This document shows positions 63,620-64,000 of a DNA stretch of 64,000 nucleotides, piece after piece. Source of the DNA: Aminobacter carboxidus. Lineage in GTDB: Bacteria > Pseudomonadota > Alphaproteobacteria > Rhizobiales > Rhizobiaceae. Position 1 is the stretch's first letter. The number at the start of each line of letters is the position of its first letter. The stretch is taken from contig NZ_JACZEP010000018.1 in the NCBI RefSeq assembly GCF_014863355.1, positions 1 to 64,000 of the forward strand, read 5' to 3'. The notes under the pieces are model-generated. The model was not told where the DNA came from. It saw only the letters and a program-made list of their open reading frames with translations, and ran no database searches. The translations under genes and the position numbers were made by a program.

Positions 63620-64000
63620 CTACGCCTCGGTCGAGACGCTGAGTTCGACCCTGTCGGCGACAAAGCGGGTTTCGGCGTACTGGACCGGCACGCCGGCGGG
63701 GTCGACATTGATCGCCCTTGCGACAAGCACGATGGCGCCTGCCGACAGCTTGAGATCGGCCAGATCGGCGGTGTCGGCATGGCGTGCCGACACCAGCGTC
63801 GACTTGCGGAAATAGTCGCTGATTCCAAAATACTGGAAACCGAGCGTGATCGATCCGGTTTCGGCGTAGACCTGGGCGAAGCCGGGAAAGCGTTCCGCGT
63901 TAAACCAGCTCGTTGCCCGCGATACCGGCCGGCCATCGGCCTCGCTCAACGTTTCCAGCCGGATCACCGGCGCCTCCGGCGCAAGGCCCAAGGCCTCGGC
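63620..64000 (-). CDS. GntR-family regulator, UTRA effector domain (partial at window end)
   Basis: The last 126 residues of a GntR/HutC-type regulator are visible: APVIRLETLSEADGRPVSRA, AERFPGFAQVYAETGSITLG, STLVSARHADTADLADLKLS and VPVQYAETRFVADRVELSV, which form the UTRA ligand domain. The N-terminal DNA-binding helix lies beyond position 64000. It reads in the same direction as the importer operon and, 630 bases away, is its probable regulator. UTRA proteins such as PhnF and HutC bind the small molecule their genes degrade. Confidence 0.8.
   Translation of the reverse strand, partial: AEALGLAPEAPVIRLETLSEADGRPVSRATSWFNAERFPGFAQVYAETGSITLGFQYFGISDYFRKSTLVSARHADTADLADLKLSAGAIVLVARAINVDPAGVPVQYAETRFVADRVELSVSTEA

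Overview
The window is high-GC DNA from an alphaproteobacterium, most likely order Hyphomicrobiales (Rhizobiales) near Mesorhizobium, Aminobacter or Phyllobacterium. The main reasons are a fused TrpE-TrpG anthranilate synthase behind a short Trp-Trp leader peptide, a RibH2-type lumazine synthase under an FMN riboswitch, the cell-cycle genes chpT, ctrA and sciP (DUF1153) close together, an EipA-like DUF1134 protein, and palindromic intergenic mosaic repeats of the rhizobial type. No phage, plasmid, transposase or CRISPR signature was found. The placement is inferred from gene content, not from a phylogeny.

Layout. Positions 1-5.5 kb hold a large hairpin, a GFA protein, ribH2 with its riboswitch, an acetyltransferase, a membrane protein coupled to an FAD disulfide reductase, a PEP-mutase-like enzyme and a MarR regulator with its probable operator. 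From 5.7 to 11.3 kb come a membrane PQQ glucose dehydrogenase, a divergent EamA transporter/LysR pair and an MFS exporter. From 11.4 to 17 kb there is a cobalamin riboswitch with a btuD-btuF-btuC-like transporter, then trpL and trpE(G). From 17 to 25 kb come a CDF exporter, a ZIP transporter coupled to a Tat-exported multicopper oxidase under a Fur/Mur-like palindrome, a truncated tctC, an AbrB-type membrane protein, and leuA behind what looks like a leucine attenuator. From 25 to 36 kb are mostly housekeeping enzymes and small regulators.

From 36 to 43 kb is a cell-envelope and cell-cycle block: eipA, chpT, a CheY-like receiver, ctrA with clustered GANTC sites and a CtrA half-site, a FliJ-like protein, an HxlR/quinone-oxidoreductase pair, pqiA-like and sciP. 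ChpT passes phosphate to CtrA and SciP restrains CtrA in related bacteria, so three parts of one circuit lie within 6 kb. mnmA, a Gfo/Idh/MocA oxidoreductase, tRNA-Met(CAU), a GcvA-type LysR gene with a divergent DUF1127-like gene and a TadG-like vWA protein follow.

From 49 to 54 kb an AmpR-like regulator stands divergently from a class A PBP gene (broken by a one-base frameshift) and a class B PBP gene. From 54.3 kb to the end, nine genes on the minus strand look like one catabolic unit: a polyamine-type ABC importer, an FAD/NAD(P) monooxygenase-like enzyme, two carboxymuconolactone-decarboxylase/AhpD-fold proteins, a cupin-HTH regulator and an octopine-dehydrogenase-family enzyme. A GntR/UTRA regulator is cut by the window end. 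This unit is the best candidate for an undescribed pathway, probably uptake and oxidation of an amine or opine-like compound. Its substrate cannot be read from the sequence.
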